Below are positions 63,943-64,000 of a DNA stretch of 64,000 nucleotides, piece after piece (the stretch's first letter is position 1; every line of letters starts with the position of its first letter). The position numbers and the translations under genes are program-made. This DNA comes from Lampris incognitus. Lineage: Eukaryota > Chordata > Actinopteri > Lampriformes > Lampridae. Under the pieces are notes generated by a model. The model made no database searches. It saw only the letters and a program-made list of their open reading frames with translations, and was not told the origin of the DNA. The stretch lies in NCBI RefSeq assembly GCF_029633865.1, contig NC_079230.1, forward strand, positions 34,109,405 through 34,173,404, read 5' to 3'.

Positions 63943-64000
63943 ATACAGACATACATACATATACACATATACACACATATATACATACATACATACGTAT
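63943..64000. repeat. Intronic (ACAT/ATAC)n microsatellite
   Basis: An imperfect run of ACAT, ATAC and ACAC units in the putative first intron, continuing to the window edge. Confidence 0.9.

Noticed and set aside
63397..63990. Minus-strand frame of 197 codons opposite the snapc2-like exon
   Set aside because: It runs through promoter, exon and microsatellite and ends in a low-complexity Tyr/Val repeat; the plus-strand exon has a better start and splice donor.

Overview
The window is vertebrate nuclear DNA, almost certainly from a teleost fish. Most of its length can be assigned to transposable elements, inserted into one another up to three deep. The families are typical of fish: Tf1/sushi-type chromoviruses, other Ty3/Gypsy elements, BEL/Pao, L1/Tx1-, L2- and RTE-type LINEs, a tRNA-derived SINE, a ZBED-like hAT and a Tc1/mariner element. 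Only one part of a likely host gene is recognised: a first coding exon at the right edge (63651-63872, +) that resembles snapc2.

Layout. 1-9042 is an L1-type LINE on the minus strand. ORF1 lies at 7526-9042 and is broken by a 68-bp tandem repeat. ORF2 starts near 886 and leaves the window. The spacer between them holds a 31-bp minisatellite that is split by a 5'-truncated chromovirus (1248-6374). From about 9950 to 17405, and possibly to about 20880, lies a degraded minus-strand Gypsy. It was hit by an hAT transposon (11605-17016), which was itself hit by a second Gypsy (12887-16642). An internally deleted chromovirus follows at 17406-20746. 21028-24950 is a decayed Mag-like Gypsy, 24955-26379 a LINE fragment, and 26380-27694 a chromovirus fragment.

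27975-43821 is a single SINE split by a solo LTR and by a 15-kb BEL/Pao element (28561-43639). The BEL has an almost pristine Gypsy (28891-36571) inside its own 5' LTR, plus an L2 LINE and a 52-bp LINE stub inside its pol. 43972-49045 holds an LTR fragment and a minus-strand Mag-like Gypsy. That Gypsy is interrupted by an unclassified element carrying an intact Tc1 transposon. 49048-51095 is an L1 tail and a small Gypsy remnant. 51096-63032 is a plus-strand L1 split by a second chromovirus family (51907-57235), an RTE-type LINE (59298-62207) and a 134-bp mini-LTR-like element.

Intact coding capacity is rare. The Gypsy at 28891-36571 has complete gag and pol frames and LTRs that I judge about 98% alike by eye. 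The Tc1 at 46158-47786 has a full 339-residue DD34E transposase. Most other elements are broken by stops, frameshifts or deletions.

The most unusual signals are these. Two short TG...CA elements (50475-50631 and 62819-62952) have 4-bp target duplications and a shared tRNA-like A-box/B-box domain, and look like tRNA-bearing miniature LTRs. Both chromovirus families lack a tRNA primer site but show LTR/primer-site complementarity that fits self-priming. An L1 carries tandem repeats both inside ORF1 and between its ORFs. Several insertion events can be reconstructed exactly from target-site duplications. All assignments come from reading translated frames and repeat ends by eye; no database search was run.
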